In this document: one piece after another, positions 38,521 to 49,340 of the stretch
How the letters are laid out: each line of letters opens with the position of its first letter
How positions within the stretch are numbered: the first letter of the stretch is position 1
Assembly (NCBI RefSeq): GCF_003589595.1
Contig: NW_020653851.1
Location: 23,900,326 to 23,964,325 of the forward strand
Length of the DNA stretch: 64,000 nucleotides
Direction: 5' to 3'
Source: Hyposmocoma kahamanoa
Lineage: Eukaryota; Arthropoda; Insecta; Lepidoptera; Cosmopterigidae
Position numbers and translations under genes: made by a program
The notes under the pieces: model-generated
Told to the model about the DNA's origin: nothing
The model's input: only the letters and a program-made list of their open reading frames with translations
Databases searched by the model: none

Positions 38521-38717
38521 AACGGTGCCATCATGATATGTAGGCGATTTTTTTTGTTATTGTCTATCGGCACAGAACTGCTTCGTCGAATCTTATGTAG
38601 GTCAGATTAATTTTCACCTTACTTTGCACTGAACAGTGTTGTGACGTAGAAACTCGCAAAAAAGGTTAACTTACATTTATTTAACTACCACAAGTTACAA
38701 CACACAAAAGGTTTTTG

Positions 38718-38960
38718 AGATACCAGGGACAAGGATGACCAAGTCCTGTACCTGGTGTTAAGAGAAGGGAAGTGTTAAGGAGTTTTAAACCGCACAGATC
38801 TGAGGGGCAATGCCACTGCGTCTGTCACCGTGAGATATAAGTTCACAAGTCCCAAGTGCACGTATTTTCATCAGCGGGTAAGGCCCGTCAAAACCGGAAC
38901 GCAGTAATGCTTACATTACTGCCCGGCGGCAGAAATAGGCAGTGCTTCCCTGAAAGAATT
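38718..38960 (-). mobile_element. Repeat family B, copy 7 (diverged)
   Basis: CAGATCTGAGGGGCAATGCC and AACGCAGTAATGCTTACATT mark it. The outer ends are worn and several short deletions are present. Confidence 0.7.
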
Positions 38961-39046
38961 ATTACGATAACGTTCACACTTAATATACAAATAAATAATT
39001 ACAAAACAGAATTAGAAAAAAAGAAAGAATCCAAAATTAAATCACA

Positions 39047-39213
39047 AACTGCTGGATTGGACTGTTACTATGCTGTACTGACACGCAGAGGCCGGGAGAA
39101 ATATTTGTATGGCCTTACATGTATTTCTTTCGTGAGTTTGGATGTAATGTGTGGTTATCACCCGCGACAAAGGGTCCCTAGTGCAGGTTGATGAGTGCGT
39201 GCGCGTTATTTAT
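39047..39213 (+). mobile_element. SINE family A, copy 8 (worn head)
   Basis: The A box is lost, the region with the B box is deleted (CACGCAGAGGCCGGGAGAAA), and the body has lost about 20 bp after TGTGGTTATC. Not transcribable. Confidence 0.75.
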
Positions 39214-39864
39214 TATTTACATAAACATAATATGGAGTGTACAAAAGACTTCCTCACACGATGTATCATTCCTTTTCTGTACTCCTGCGCATATATTACG
39301 CGGCACATCCTTTCACCACAATGACAAGCATTACAATGCGGCGTACATCAATACGACAAGCAGAAGAAGTACAAAAAGTACAAAAGAAGAAATACAAAAG
39401 CCACTAACTTAGTATTTACCTTTAGGCACCGACTGCTGAGTGTTAGGCCTACTTATTTGGACGCCATGCCTTCCGATTATGGCGTACTTGCATCCGCTAT
39501 TGGCGTTAGCGGTTTCCCGTTCCACTGAATCAAGGAGAGGAAGGACGAGTACGTGAGCTTGCTTATGCGCGGACGTTTGCTCGACTTAAAATATCCTGCG
39601 TAATTTTTAGCACTCCCGTGATGTCTACATCTTATGGGATAAGGTAGAGTCTGGCCTGACGTAGATAGATAGACTTATATCCAGGATGTCCGTCTATCTA
39701 GTTTTCTGGTGGTCTCTACTTAAACACTCTTTTCTTCCATCAGTCACAGAGGCTGCGGCTTATGAGACCAACCTTTCGCCATTTTCTTTACGCAATAATA
39801 CGACCGGAGTGTTAATGGATCATTGGACTAAAGCGATGACCTAAACCACACATTATATTTCGAC
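39214..39864. other. No gene recognised
   Basis: The motif TAGATAGATAGACT with TCCGTCTATCTA lies at 39662-39697, a small inverted repeat. No coding frame or family match. Confidence 0.4.
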
Positions 39865-40022
39865 TGAACTAAATAGAACAATATTAATTCACATAATTTC
39901 GTTTGCAAAAAAAATCAATTCTGTAATGAAGCCAGTGCGGTAGGGATACCGCTCGATTAAAACAAAACGAACCGTGTTAGTACCTACGGGAAAAATTGAA
40001 ATTCGAGCTGAGGTAGTGTAGA
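39865..40022. repeat. Dispersed repeat family F, copy 2
   Basis: Same direction as 7495-7665; its inner part has an added GTAGGGATACCGCTCGATTA block. Confidence 0.5.
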
Positions 40023-40135
40023 CTCATAAGAAGATATTCCACCTTTAAGGTTGGCAAATGAGGGGGATGAATCAAGTTTATTGAATGTCACCCATTTTCC
40101 GTTAATCGATTTTAATAAAACTTCGCACAAAGATG
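40023..40135 (+). repeat. Dispersed repeat family J, copy 2 (3' part)
   Basis: AAGATATTCCACCTTTAAGG, CATTTTCCGTTAATCG and ATTTTAATAAAACTTCGCAC match the later part of copies at 42350 and 56734. It starts immediately after family F. Confidence 0.55.
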
Positions 40136-40343
40136 TAATTTCAATGAAAGTAAAATGTTATAATGACCTAGAGTTGATCTGACGATGGAAATGCCGACAG
40201 GCGAGAGGAACTCCTCAACCTGTGTTTGGGCTCATATATAACACGATAATGGAGACATTCTGAATTAAAAATCTATTATTTGTTTTGACGAGGACTTCCA
40301 TTATTATGCTTTTTGTCATCGTTGAGGAGATCGGTAACGAATA

Positions 40344-41527
40344 CGTGGGGTGCACTATAAGTTTCCGGAATGAATAAGAAAAAAGTACTATAAAGGTCAG
40401 AAATGAATTTATTGTTGCTCAAAATATTCTCCGTTAGCGTTAATGCACTTTTTCATACGAATGAACCAATTATGAAAACATTTATACCGCTCCTCCGTGA
40501 CAATCTCTGAAACATATTTTTCTAACTCTTCGACAGCCTCTTCAGGTGATGAAAATCGTTGATCGCGTAATTGGTTCTTAATTTTTGGAAATAAATAAAA
40601 GTCACAAGGTGCCAGGTCGGGACTATATGCAGGATGGCTCACAAGGTCAACGTTGTTAACCTTCAAAAATTCATTTATTTGTTTGGCCGTGTGAGAACTG
40701 GCATTATCGAGGTGCAAGATGATACGGCGTTTACGGTTATTTTAACGGCGTTTATCAATAACTTCCGGTAAACAAATGGTCGTGTACTAATCACTATTCA
40801 CGGTACAACGATTTTCCAAAGCAACAGTAGCCACATGTCCAGTTTTATTAAAAAAAAAGCAATCATCCGCTTAGAGGCACTTTGCACGCGTTTCGGCTCA
40901 TCTGGAAAGACCCATACGCTCTATTGCTGCTTTCCACGTGTGACGCGATCCGTTTTTTGAGCCTCGGTCAAATTGTGTGGGATCCACCGAGAGCACAGAT
41001 TTTTCACATCCAAATGTTTATGTACTATTGATTGTATTTGACTCATGCCTATGCCTAAAGGTGCCTGAATGTCATGATATGTCACATGCCTGTCTGTTTT
41101 GAGCATACGGCGAACAGCATCGATGTTTTTGTTGTTCACAGCGTGGACAAGTGGACGGGCGACTATCACGAAATTCATCACTGAGATTCACACGACCGCG
41201 TTTGAGTTCTGCAAAGCAGCTACAAATTGTCGTCTTGCATGGTGCTTCATCGCCAAAAGCAGTTTGAAGCCGAGCGAAGCTCCGCTGAGCTGTTAAATTA
41301 CACTTAAAGTCGTAGAAAATCATACTAAGAAAATTTTTCACGAGTTAAATACAGGGTGACGTAGACAATCAATTTCCAAAATGACGCCACAATGCAAAAA
41401 CAAGTGACTGTCAGATGAAATAAACTGTATTCTACAACCAAAGAGTTCCATTTTCAAATGTTGTAATTACTTGTTAAATATTGTTTATGTAAGTTGTTAA
41501 TTCCGGAAACTTATAGTGCGCGCTATG
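40344..41527 (-). mobile_element. Mariner transposon, copy 2 (both ends and TA duplication present)
   Basis: The 27-bp inverted repeats 40344-40370 and 41501-41527 match at all but four or five positions (core GCACTATAAGTTTCCGGAA) and are flanked by TA at 40342-40343 and 41528-41529, the mariner target duplication. Length is 1184 bp. The element is structurally complete at its ends and could in principle be moved by transposase from elsewhere, although its own gene is broken. Confidence 0.92.
40409..41363 (-). pseudogene. Mariner transposase with internal deletion
   Basis: The N-terminal part reads IFYDFKCNLTAQRSFARLQT and GRVNLSDEFRDSRPST. After a frameshift come RRMLKTDRHVTYHD, SQIQSIVHKHLDVKNLCSRW and IPHNLTEAQK. 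About 90 bp then missing compared with copy 1 remove the block with GDETW, the first catalytic Asp. The end is well kept: HLDNASSHTA (second Asp), PAYSPDLAPCDFYLFPKIKN (third Asp in PCDFY) and INANGEYFEQQ plus stop at 40409. Confidence 0.88.
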
Positions 41528-41944
41528 TATAGCGAAAGCGGAGCGAACTTTTGGGGTCGGTTTCTTTTTAATAAAAAAGTTATAATTATGAACATTGCAC
41601 ACTGTATACAATAATGAAAGAATGCATGGCGTGTTTTTGTTTTTAACCGACTTCAAAAAACGTGGATGTTCTCAATACTCAATACTCAATATTTTATTGC
41701 AAAACCATAATATAAGAAAATACAACAAAGACCAATATTATGGACCCCTTCGGGCACGCAATATAATGGAAAGGAGAGAGGAGCAAACCAGTAGATATAA
41801 ATTTACATGTTTTAATATGAAATTTAAATGCAAACAAAACATAAAATATATGTGTATGTAATAATAATTGTTATTTAATTTATTATGTATTATTTCATTT
41901 TACTTTTAAATATTGTATTTATATATTAATGTGTGTTTATTTGT
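41528..41944. other. No gene; family J start stub at 41643
   Basis: TTTTAACCGACTTCAAAAAA (41640-41659) is the start of family J, then breaks off into tandem CTCAATACTCAATACTCAAT. A plus frame at 41595-41861 (88 codons) is AT-driven. Confidence 0.45.
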
Positions 41945-42349
41945 TTAGCTGTTGTTCCCGTGTGTCAGTAACATATCATTTAAGTATTCATTAATACTAT
42001 AATAACATTTTTGTAAGAGTAACTCTTTCAACTTTTTTGTAAATTGTATATCATTGCTTTCATTTATTAAGACATTAGGTAAGTTATTATACAGTTTTAT
42101 AGAAAAATTATATGTACTTGTATAGTTTAGATTTAAGCGGGAACGGGGCAATATTAATTTATTTTTATGGCGTAAAATATATTTTGAAGGAATGTCTTCT
42201 TTTTTTGTATAAAAGTGTTTGTATTTGCGTGCAAATTTACACATCTCAAAAATATATAAACAAGGTAAAGCAAGTATGTTATGCTTTTGAAAATGTGGCT
42301 TGCAAATGTTCTTAATTGGACTGTATGTTTTTGTGCGTATGTTAGGCGA
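41945..42349 (-). pseudogene. LINE ORF2 C-terminal fragment
   Basis: The peptide has LPCLYIFEMCKFARKYKH, KNKLILPRSRLNLNYTSTYN and FSIKLYNNLPNVLI, and ends LLLQKCYYSINEYLND, the C-terminal pattern of jockey/CR1 ORF2. The open frame extends upstream to a Met at 42403, but its first 17 or so residues (GPILRSKKGS...) are antisense family J sequence, so that start is a chimera. It is 5'-truncated and has no catalytic motifs. Confidence 0.72.
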
Positions 42350-42545
42350 GTATTCATAAACCGATTTTGATGATCCTTTTTTTGACCTCAGTATCGGTCC
42401 CATTTAAATTTGAAGGAAATATTCCACCTCTAAGGGTAGCAAATTAGGGGATAAAACAGGTTTATTGAATTTCAACCATTTTCCGTTAACCGTTTCCAAT
42501 AAAAGTTGCAAAATAGATATAATTCGGCAAACTTTTGATTTTGGT
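42350..42545 (+). repeat. Dispersed repeat family J, copy 3
   Basis: ACCGATTTTGATGATCCTTT, TCGGTCCCATTTAAATTTGA, GGAAATATTCCACCTCTAAG and TTTCCGTTAACCG follow family order. The ACCGACTTC start is missing. Confidence 0.6.
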
Positions 42546-42604
42546 TTATTTTTTACAAAAATGGGATAATTATTGTGTATAAATTTAATTGATAAGTCAT
42601 TCAA

Positions 42605-42785
42605 ACTACCTTTAAGGCGGACCGGTTTCCATGCTGGACGGCCACACAGTGGTCCTGGTCTCGATTCCCGGGCCAGGACAAATATTTTTGTGGCCGATAT
42701 TTATTCCTCTCGTTGGATGTAATTTCTGGTTGTCTATGTGCGTGTTCAAGGCACCCGCGGTACAGGCTCTCCTTAGTGCTGGACA
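42605..42785 (+). mobile_element. SINE family A, copy 9
   Basis: The A box is altered (AAGGCGGACCGG), while the B box TCTCGATTCCCGG is nearly intact. About 12 bp around CGTTGGATGT are deleted and the last 25 bp are missing. Confidence 0.82.
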
Positions 42786-42929
42786 ATTTTTTTACTTTTC
42801 TTTGCAGTTAAGTCGATGTTTCACCTTAGGTGCGAAGTGTTTTTTCAAATTCAAGTTCTTGTGATATGAATATGGTTAGAAATGTCTTACAAGAATGTAC
42901 ATCACCGTAAACGACATTGTTTTTGTCTA

Positions 42930-43035
42930 GATACTCATGCAATTGTTTATGGATGCGACAAGCCTGAGGAGCGGGCGAAATGGCGCGCATTGGGAGAAAC
43001 CTATCTCCAGCAACGGACTACGATAGGCAGATGAT
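42930..43035 (+). pseudogene. RTE-clade LINE, extreme C-terminal end
   Basis: PEERAKWRALGETYLQQRTTIG (in part) followed by a stop and GATGATGGTGATG is the typical last exon-like end of an RTE protein plus its (TGATGG)n-like tail. About 100 bp only. Confidence 0.6.
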
Positions 43036-43629
43036 GGTGATGCAATTATTTGTATAGTTTTGGCCTTAAAACCTGTCTTTAGAGGTGATCCGTGCCCAAC
43101 AGTAGAACCAGTGCGTTCAGATAGCATATATTTACAATACAAAAGAAATAATAATTGACAAATTTCGCTTCGGATTTCATTATACTCTTTTTCATTTTAA
43201 AATTGACTAAGTGTAAATTCTCCACTTGAAAGAATTTGTTAACGAAAATACTTCCAACACTCGAGGGATCCAATGACAGTTATTACGCAACGCTGTTGAA
43301 GTTTGAATCATATTGTTAATTGCTTAAAGTTCAAATTCGCGTCGAGGGATGAAGGCTTTTTTACAGGCTGGCATTTTTCCTTTTTTTGCATGTAAAAACA
43401 CAAATAATGGCAATTGAACGGCTCGTTACAGCCTTTTCGATGTGTTTTTATTCTGTCCTCTGTATGGACAGTACCCGAGTGGATTCTTTTATTATCGATA
43501 TTCAAATTTGTAACGTGCGCAAATGAAGTTTCTGACTTGTATTAAAAAACAAAACAAACTTTAATTTAAAAGCAATTCTATTTTATTGTACATTTTAATT
43601 ATTAACATAATACATTTTCGAAGGAACTT
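43036..43629. other. No gene recognised
   Basis: Frames of 64-71 codons on the minus strand lack domains. No repeat match was seen. Confidence 0.4.
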
Positions 43630-43790
43630 ATAACCTTGGATAGCATAAAAAGAATCTTCAAGAATTATTTGCTGAAAGGACACATTAATAATAGCAAATT
43701 TGATGTCGGCAAATGCGGGATCGACTTCCTCGGTTATCAAATTACAAGTGATGTTATTCAGTCGACTGGTGACCTCAGAAAATATGCAAT
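43630..43790 (+). pseudogene. Ty3/gypsy-like RT scrap
   Basis: The frame from 43636 reads IFKNYLLKGHINNSKFDVGK and CGIDFLGYQITSDVIQSTG, which fits the region after the catalytic box in Ty3/gypsy reverse transcriptases (K-x-FLGY-x-T-x-GI). About 50 residues are recognisable, after which the frame runs into unrelated sequence. No LTR, integrase or primer-binding site was found near it, so this is a relic. Confidence 0.5.
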
Positions 43791-44509
43791 AACGCCAAAA
43801 ACATCTTTATTTTATTTCACTTCAGCACTAGTTTCTGTAATGAAATCCGGTTCCCACTGGTCATGGGACTCCGACGGGGTAGGAGAGTAGCCTATGATGT
43901 ACCAAATCATAGCTGTCGCTACCAATTTTTTTGTTCATATTTCACATAATAGTCTTTTTAGTATTTTAGTTTTAGATTGAAATTCTAAATTTAAATGTGC
44001 TTGATTTTGGCACCTTGCTCTTTGTTATTGTTATTTCATTATTTTCGTTCGTACATTTACTTTGTCGGTTTTGATAATTAGTAGTTACATAATGAAAGGC
44101 TTTACAATACGAGTGAGGGTTTACAAAAACATCTCATGAGCGTTTTAATGCCTAATTATGTACAGTTACAAACACTGCTTTATCTACACATATATTATAA
44201 GCTCTCTGTGATGTGTCCAGGAGCCGCATGTTATGACTGGCGAAATGGCGGCAAATAAAAGCTTTTCTCACGCATGTCATAGAACAGTAATTTTTATTTT
44301 TAATTCATAGACAAACTAGAATTGGCTCCAATTATCATATTGAATCTGTCTTCGTGCTATCGTCATTCGCGCAAATGAACTATCGCGCATTTAAGCTTTC
44401 GCCCCACCGTCTTCGCACTATCGTCATTCGCGCTCACGTAGTACACCCCATTCTTCATTAGCACCTGAACCCCGCTACATATTTTTATATAGTTCGTCTC
44501 TCTGGCCCA
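43791..44509. other. No gene; repeated ATCGTCATTCGCGC motif
   Basis: CGTGCTATCGTCATTCGCGC (44353-44372) recurs as CGCACTATCGTCATTCGCGC (44413-44432), a 60-bp spaced direct repeat. The rest is AT-rich. Confidence 0.4.
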
Positions 44510-44610
44510 ATGCAGTAGGTACTTCACAAGTTTCAAAAGTTGTGAAGCTTCTTCGACGTGCAGGTTTCATTATGCTATTTTCCGTCACCATTAACGAGAG
44601 TTATTACTAC
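44510..44610. repeat. Family E fragment
   Basis: TTGTGAAGCTTCTTCGACGT, GCAGGTTTCATTATGCTATT and TTCCGTCACCATTAACGAG match the family E body at 17790-17850. The tRNA-like head is missing. Confidence 0.45.
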
Positions 44611-44804
44611 TAAACATTAAAACTTAAAGTCTTAGGTATATTGACAAATAACTGTTCTATCACGTGGCTATAAAAACTTTCACTACTACACATAATAAGG
44701 ATCACATATTATTTTTCGTTTGGATACGGCAAAAACAGTCCTTAGTCATTATTTCTTGCTTATCCAGTAGCATGATACTGCAGATACCTCGTGATATATA
44801 TTTT

Positions 44805-44952
44805 TTGTTGAGTGGGACGGCCCCCTACTAGATGCACAGACGACCTGGTAAGGGCGGCGGGTAACCGATGAATGCACTTCGCGTCCGTTCGGCTGGTCTG
44901 GAAATCTGTGGGAGGCCTGTGTTCAGTAGTGGACGTCTTCCGGCTGACATGA
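44805..44952 (+). pseudogene. RTE-clade LINE 3' end with (TGA)n tail
   Basis: VGRPPTRCTDDLVRAAG, then one stop, then RLVWKSVGGLCSVVDVFRL and a stop inside ATGATGATGA follow the C-terminus of RTE proteins (GRPPTRWTDDL, then a W-S-GEAY region). The tail is cut by a family A SINE at 44953. Confidence 0.75.
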
Positions 44953-45089
44953 TGATGATAATTCACACTCATAGCCCTGCAATAGGGAAACCTTGTATCG
45001 CGGTTGCCATTGACACACACATAGACAACTACAAATTACACCCGAACTCTGGAGAGAAATAAATGTAGGCCATACAAATGTTTTTCCCT
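44953..45089 (-). mobile_element. SINE family A, copy 10 (5'-truncated)
   Basis: Body and 3' end are present up to GGCCATACAAATGTTTTTCC; the head with both promoter boxes is missing. Its 3' end sits directly on the RTE tail, so it may have inserted there or been carried by it. Confidence 0.8.
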
Positions 45090-45365
45090 TTAAAAACCCA
45101 TATCGGCTATTACAGTAGTTACTTCTTCTTGTCGCATCGATGACATGCACAGTATTATTGAGGCCTAGAACTTAGCCGCCATTAAGGCCTCAATGGTTTA
45201 GGTATTGGGGCACGCAATGCACGTAGTCAGGTGGGCTATCGTTACAATCGCACCGCACAAACATACCGACTATGGAAATTAATACCCGGGAGGAAGACTC
45301 AGAAGCAGGGACAAAGGTTGTACCTCGCTTGGTGCATTTTTTTAATGATATCAACTACATACTCG

Positions 45366-45595
45366 TATCAGTCGACTGAACGAACTAGTCGTGGGCGTGG
45401 TGGTAGACGGCACGCCTATCCATAACAGTTACAAAGCTTTAAGTCGCAAATATCGAAGAGTGTCCGTCCATGTGACTGTAATTTCAACAACACCCGGAAA
45501 GCATTAATGCTTTCATTATTGCTTGGCAGTAAGAATAGCAAACGTAATAGGTAGCACTTTCCTGGACGACGAATTCTGTCACAAGAAGCTCTATT
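45366..45595 (-). mobile_element. Repeat family B, copy 8 (several deletions)
   Basis: GACGGCACGCCTATCCATAA, AAAGCTTTAAGTCGCAAATA and CCTGGACGACGAATTCTGTC identify it. About 60 bp are missing from the middle. Confidence 0.68.
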
Positions 45596-46105
45596 GAACC
45601 ATTATTTTAGGTTTGAAATCGTTTCCACAGAAGTTTCAGGAAAATTAAAGAGATACGATGAAACAGGAGTCTTGGTGAATAAAATTAAAAAAGCTCTTAA
45701 CTTGTTTAACTTAAGATTAAAAACTTATCTAGGGGCAGCGTCTGTTCTTAATTACACCAAGTTTAATAGTCTTTTGTTTAATAGTTTTTATTAAGGAAAC
45801 GGTAGGTTCTAGTATAAACTGTTTAATGATAGGAGTTTCGTATTTAATTTAATTTAGGTTGATGGCTCTGCAGCGTTTATGTTAGTTGCTTTAAGTTATA
45901 GTATAATTTATGATGACGTTCTTGTTCTAGAAATTTTGGACTCATGGGTAATTGTTTGTTTATTATTGGAGAGTTTCAGGTATTAAAACTAACAATTCCT
46001 TGTTAATCGTTTATATTATGACTCGTCGGTTTACTTTTCCTGTGAATGTTATCAAAGTATGGAAGCAACTTATTAAATTTTGGAATGGAGCGATATGTTA
46101 CGATT
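45596..46105. other. No gene supported
   Basis: A 66-codon plus frame (45594-45794) has coherent charged sequence (KLKRYDETGVLVNKIKKALN) but no domain I recognise. Its first codon lies at the family B edge. It is possibly a scrap of an unknown element. Confidence 0.35.
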
Positions 46106-46465
46106 TTTATTCTTTAATAAGTGCGCATTTGACCCCGACCTCCCCTGATGGATAGTGACGACGAGATACGCACTTGAATAGTGCCTATTCACTCTCGCCT
46201 TAACAAGGCCCAAGTTATAGTGTTCGTAGAACAAGTTTTCAGATAGGGAATTCCACTCTTTGCCATACTCCATATAAATGTGCACGTGTTTGTGAACGGC
46301 AGCCTAGGTCTAGTCCCACGATGATGGAATGGGGAAGGCGGAATTATATCATGCAATTCAAGGCTTTGCAGATTTGCTTCTACCAAATCCGAGTCACCTA
46401 ATGCCTCTAGAGAATCCAGTGTGGTCAGTTGGTATTTAGCAGAACCATCCCACAGGTGGCAACAA
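46106..46465 (-). pseudogene. Jockey-type LINE 3' end
   Basis: Minus-strand words ALGDSDLVEANLQSLE, PPSPFHHRGTRPRLPFTNTC, and in the next frame EWNSLSENLF and NLGLVKARVNRHY are those of lepidopteran jockey ORF2 C-termini. The 3' end carries the GTGCGCATTTGACC motif shared with 54960. Confidence 0.75.
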
Positions 46466-47196
46466 TAAAAGATGTTATGCGCTTGACACGATGTAAATAT
46501 TTGTTATGTAATAAGCTTTATAACTAGCTTATTAACTGACAGTCAAACTTCTATTTGGATTGTATTCTTTAGTGATCATAACTTTGACAAGATAGTATAC
46601 GTCTAAGTGTAGCAGACACTAAACGTGGTAATCTCAAATTCTCTTCCAACATTCAGGCACGTCTTGGTGCAAGCAAAGAAATCACGAAACAGTGAAAGAC
46701 AGCATAAAGACACACGTATCAAAAATATATAAATAAGTTTCCCAATTACAAAATAAGCAATTATCTACCAACATAAGACTTATTCTTTTTTACCTAATAT
46801 CATCATGGTAAACTACATCGGAGATCTGATGACAGCCAGAATAGTAACGACTCAGTGAAGAGCTCAGTTGAGAACGTCGAACTAGATTTTAGACGTTCCG
46901 TTTTATTAATTTTCTGCAGGTAGCGGGGTCACTCCATCTTGACGACCTTGGTGGCAAGGTATGACTTGCCGAAAATAACTTTTCTGCTTTTCAGACACCA
47001 ATTTTATTAAGATGTTAACTTTTCGTGACCTAATATAGATATACCCTTGTTACTAACCAATTTGGATCATTGAAGTCTGTATCTTTTGGTCTGTGGTATC
47101 ATTAAATTGATAAATAAAATAAAATTAAGACGTTGGCAATTTGGTGTACAAAAATATCTGATGATGATTAGGAATTAAATAATAATAAAATAATAA
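46466..47196. other. No gene recognised
   Basis: AT-rich, with AATAATAATAAAATAATAAT just before the SINE. Nothing else was seen. Confidence 0.4.
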
Positions 47197-47401
47197 TAAC
47201 GTAGACACTCAACATAGCCCCGCACTAGGGAAGCCCTGTGTCGCGGATGCCATGGACACACATAGACAACCACAAATTACACCCAAACTCACGAGAGAAA
47301 TAAATGTAGGCCATACAAATATTTCTCCCGACCCGGGAATCGAACCTGGGACCTCTGCGTGGCAGTCCGGCATGGTAACCGTTCGACCACGGAGGCAGTT
47401 A
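47197..47401 (-). mobile_element. SINE family A, copy 11 (full length, intact boxes)
   Basis: About 205 bp with A box TGGTCGAACGG and B box GGTTCGATTCC on the minus strand, and a complete body. It is one of the two best copies and a good reference for the family. The preceding AATAATAATAAC run is its probable simple tail. Confidence 0.92.
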
Positions 47402-47927
47402 AATGACAAGATCTCTGTGATTAAAAAACCTTATAACCTTAGAACCTGCTAAATTCTTGCACCAACGTGGCAAGCATTACTGTATGTATGTCATCGATAC
47501 GATTTGAAGAAGAATGAGCCCCACCAGTGGCACGTGTAATAATATGATAATGATTTAACCTATTAGCTAGCCTCAACAAAACAATATACCTTTAGTTTAC
47601 AAGTGAGAAAAGACGGGGGCGGGCAATGTTTTATTTAATGGATGTAACAATTTTGTTTCAGGTGGTTAAGGCAGTTGGACATTTGTGGGCGTGGTGTGAT
47701 TTGTGGTCTATGAAATGGGCTGTTTGGTATTACGTTAAATTAAGCCAAATGTAGAGTTGTCAGAACTGTCAGGCTAGGTCTAATTAACTCTGTTTTTCGG
47801 TGCGTAAAATGAAATGTAGGAACAGGTGGGCTTTAATGTCACATTATGACAAGAGGCATTACGGTCGTCAGCTGGAAGACATCAATTATTAACAAAACAT
47901 TATCATAATCACGAACCCATTCCTACT

Positions 47928-48131
47928 TTTTTTACAATACCAAGTGACGGGACAAAAAAGGCGTGCGCCTGGTGGTAAGCGACACGCCTATCCATAACAG
48001 TTGCAATGCCACTCACAGCTATAAATTGCAGAGTTCACTGCGCCCGTCACCCTAGGACATAAGGTGACAAAGTCCCATGTGCCTGTAATTTAGCACACTT
48101 CAAAAGCGGAACTTATTACTGCTTGGCGACT
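47928..48131 (-). mobile_element. Repeat family B, copy 9 (5' end missing)
   Basis: The A-rich end and CAATACCAAGTGACGGGAC are well kept. The unit stops at TTACTGCTTGGCGAC (48131), so the last 70 bp of the family are missing. Confidence 0.75.
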
Positions 48132-48639
48132 TTGACTTTGACTTAAGTCTACTCCAATTAAATTGTAGAATCAAAGTTGTATCTATTAAGGTACCACTTT
48201 TGTGGACCGTCTCCGTAGTCCATAACGCTGGTCCATTGCAGGTTGGCACACGTTTTCCCATGGTTGTGTACTTAGATGTTGCACTAAACATTTAAGGCAA
48301 TTTAGAAATTGACTTATAGGTGCCGCTACGGAGTATAGAACAGCGACCTCTTAATGTAAAAAACAGCCGTGTACTGCTATACCGAAAGTAAGCCCCCTCT
48401 ATAACGTCATACACTCAATTCCTGCGACCATCACCACGTGAACGATACGACATGCCTGACTTCCCTTTAAGTCTCTCGTGACATGGTAACCGGAAGAATT
48501 ATAAGATTGATGATTGTTCTTCTTTCTATCGTGTCATTGGTACACAGTATAATGCTTGCCATTCGTGGTGAAAGGATGTGTCAATCGATGTAAAGTACTT
48601 ACCGGTCGCTTCAACGAATATTTTGAAGATCAACTGTTT
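48132..48639. other. No gene recognised
   Basis: TTTGACTTTGACTT at 48131-48144 is a short simple repeat. Nothing else was seen. Confidence 0.4.
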
Positions 48640-48898
48640 TAGGATAAAATTGAAATCACTATTATAGTAATATACTATTTAATCGTACTTTGACAATTTG
48701 TAATTATTTCTATGTTTTTAATGTATCTAATTTTAAATGAAATATAGTATATTGTAATACAACTTTGGATATATTTAGAATGTACTTACAAATTTACATT
48801 GCTGTGCCCTGACAGGGTTCATGTTTGATACTGTATGTACTAATTCAAGACCTATATTTAACAACATGTATGCAATAAAGCATTTGAATTTGAATTTG
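48640..48898 (+). mobile_element. 3' end of a CR1-like LINE
   Basis: TTGCTGTGCCCTGACAGGGT is a CCCTG/CAGGG hairpin, followed by AATAAAGCATTTGAATTTGA and more TGAATT units. It is of the same type as 31880-32155 and has no coding part. Confidence 0.65.
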
Positions 48899-48997
48899 GC
48901 CCGTAGAGTGGGCCAAACATTTTATTATTTGTTTTAAGAGATCTTACTTTTTGTTGGATGGATGGATTTTTATGGACGGTTTTTAAGCAGTTTTTAA

Positions 48998-49340
48998 CTG
49001 GCTTCAAAAAAGGAGGAGGTTATACGTTTGGCTGTATGTATGTTTTCGTCAGATATCTCCGTCAATTGTGAACCGATTTTGAAAATTCTTTTTTTGTTGG
49101 AAAAGGTACACTCTCGGTGGTCCCATTGTCATCAAGTCAGAATCTGATCAGGGGACCCCATGAAAATCGAAGGAAATCCTCAAATTTTATAGGCATGTCT
49201 CCATGTTCTCCATCAATTGTGCATCGATTTTGATTTTTTTTTGTTTGAAAGGGTAATTCTTGAGGTTGTCGCTGATGACACTGTCACTGTCTCTGGTTCG
49301 TTCCAGCTATTACAAATTACTAATTATTTTCCGCAAATAA
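48998..49340 (+). repeat. Dispersed repeat family J, copy 4 (long)
   Basis: It begins GGCTTCAAAAAAGGAGGAGG and contains GTGAACCGATTTTGAAAATT, GGTGGTCCCATTGTCATCAA and a second GTGCATCGATTTTGA block. The doubled core resembles copy 1 (26110-26440), so the two may be one subfamily with a tandem-duplicated core. Confidence 0.6.

Noticed and set aside
43630..43790. Intact LTR retrotransposon or endogenous virus
   Set aside because: Only about 50 RT-like residues are readable; no LTRs, integrase or envelope-like frame nearby.
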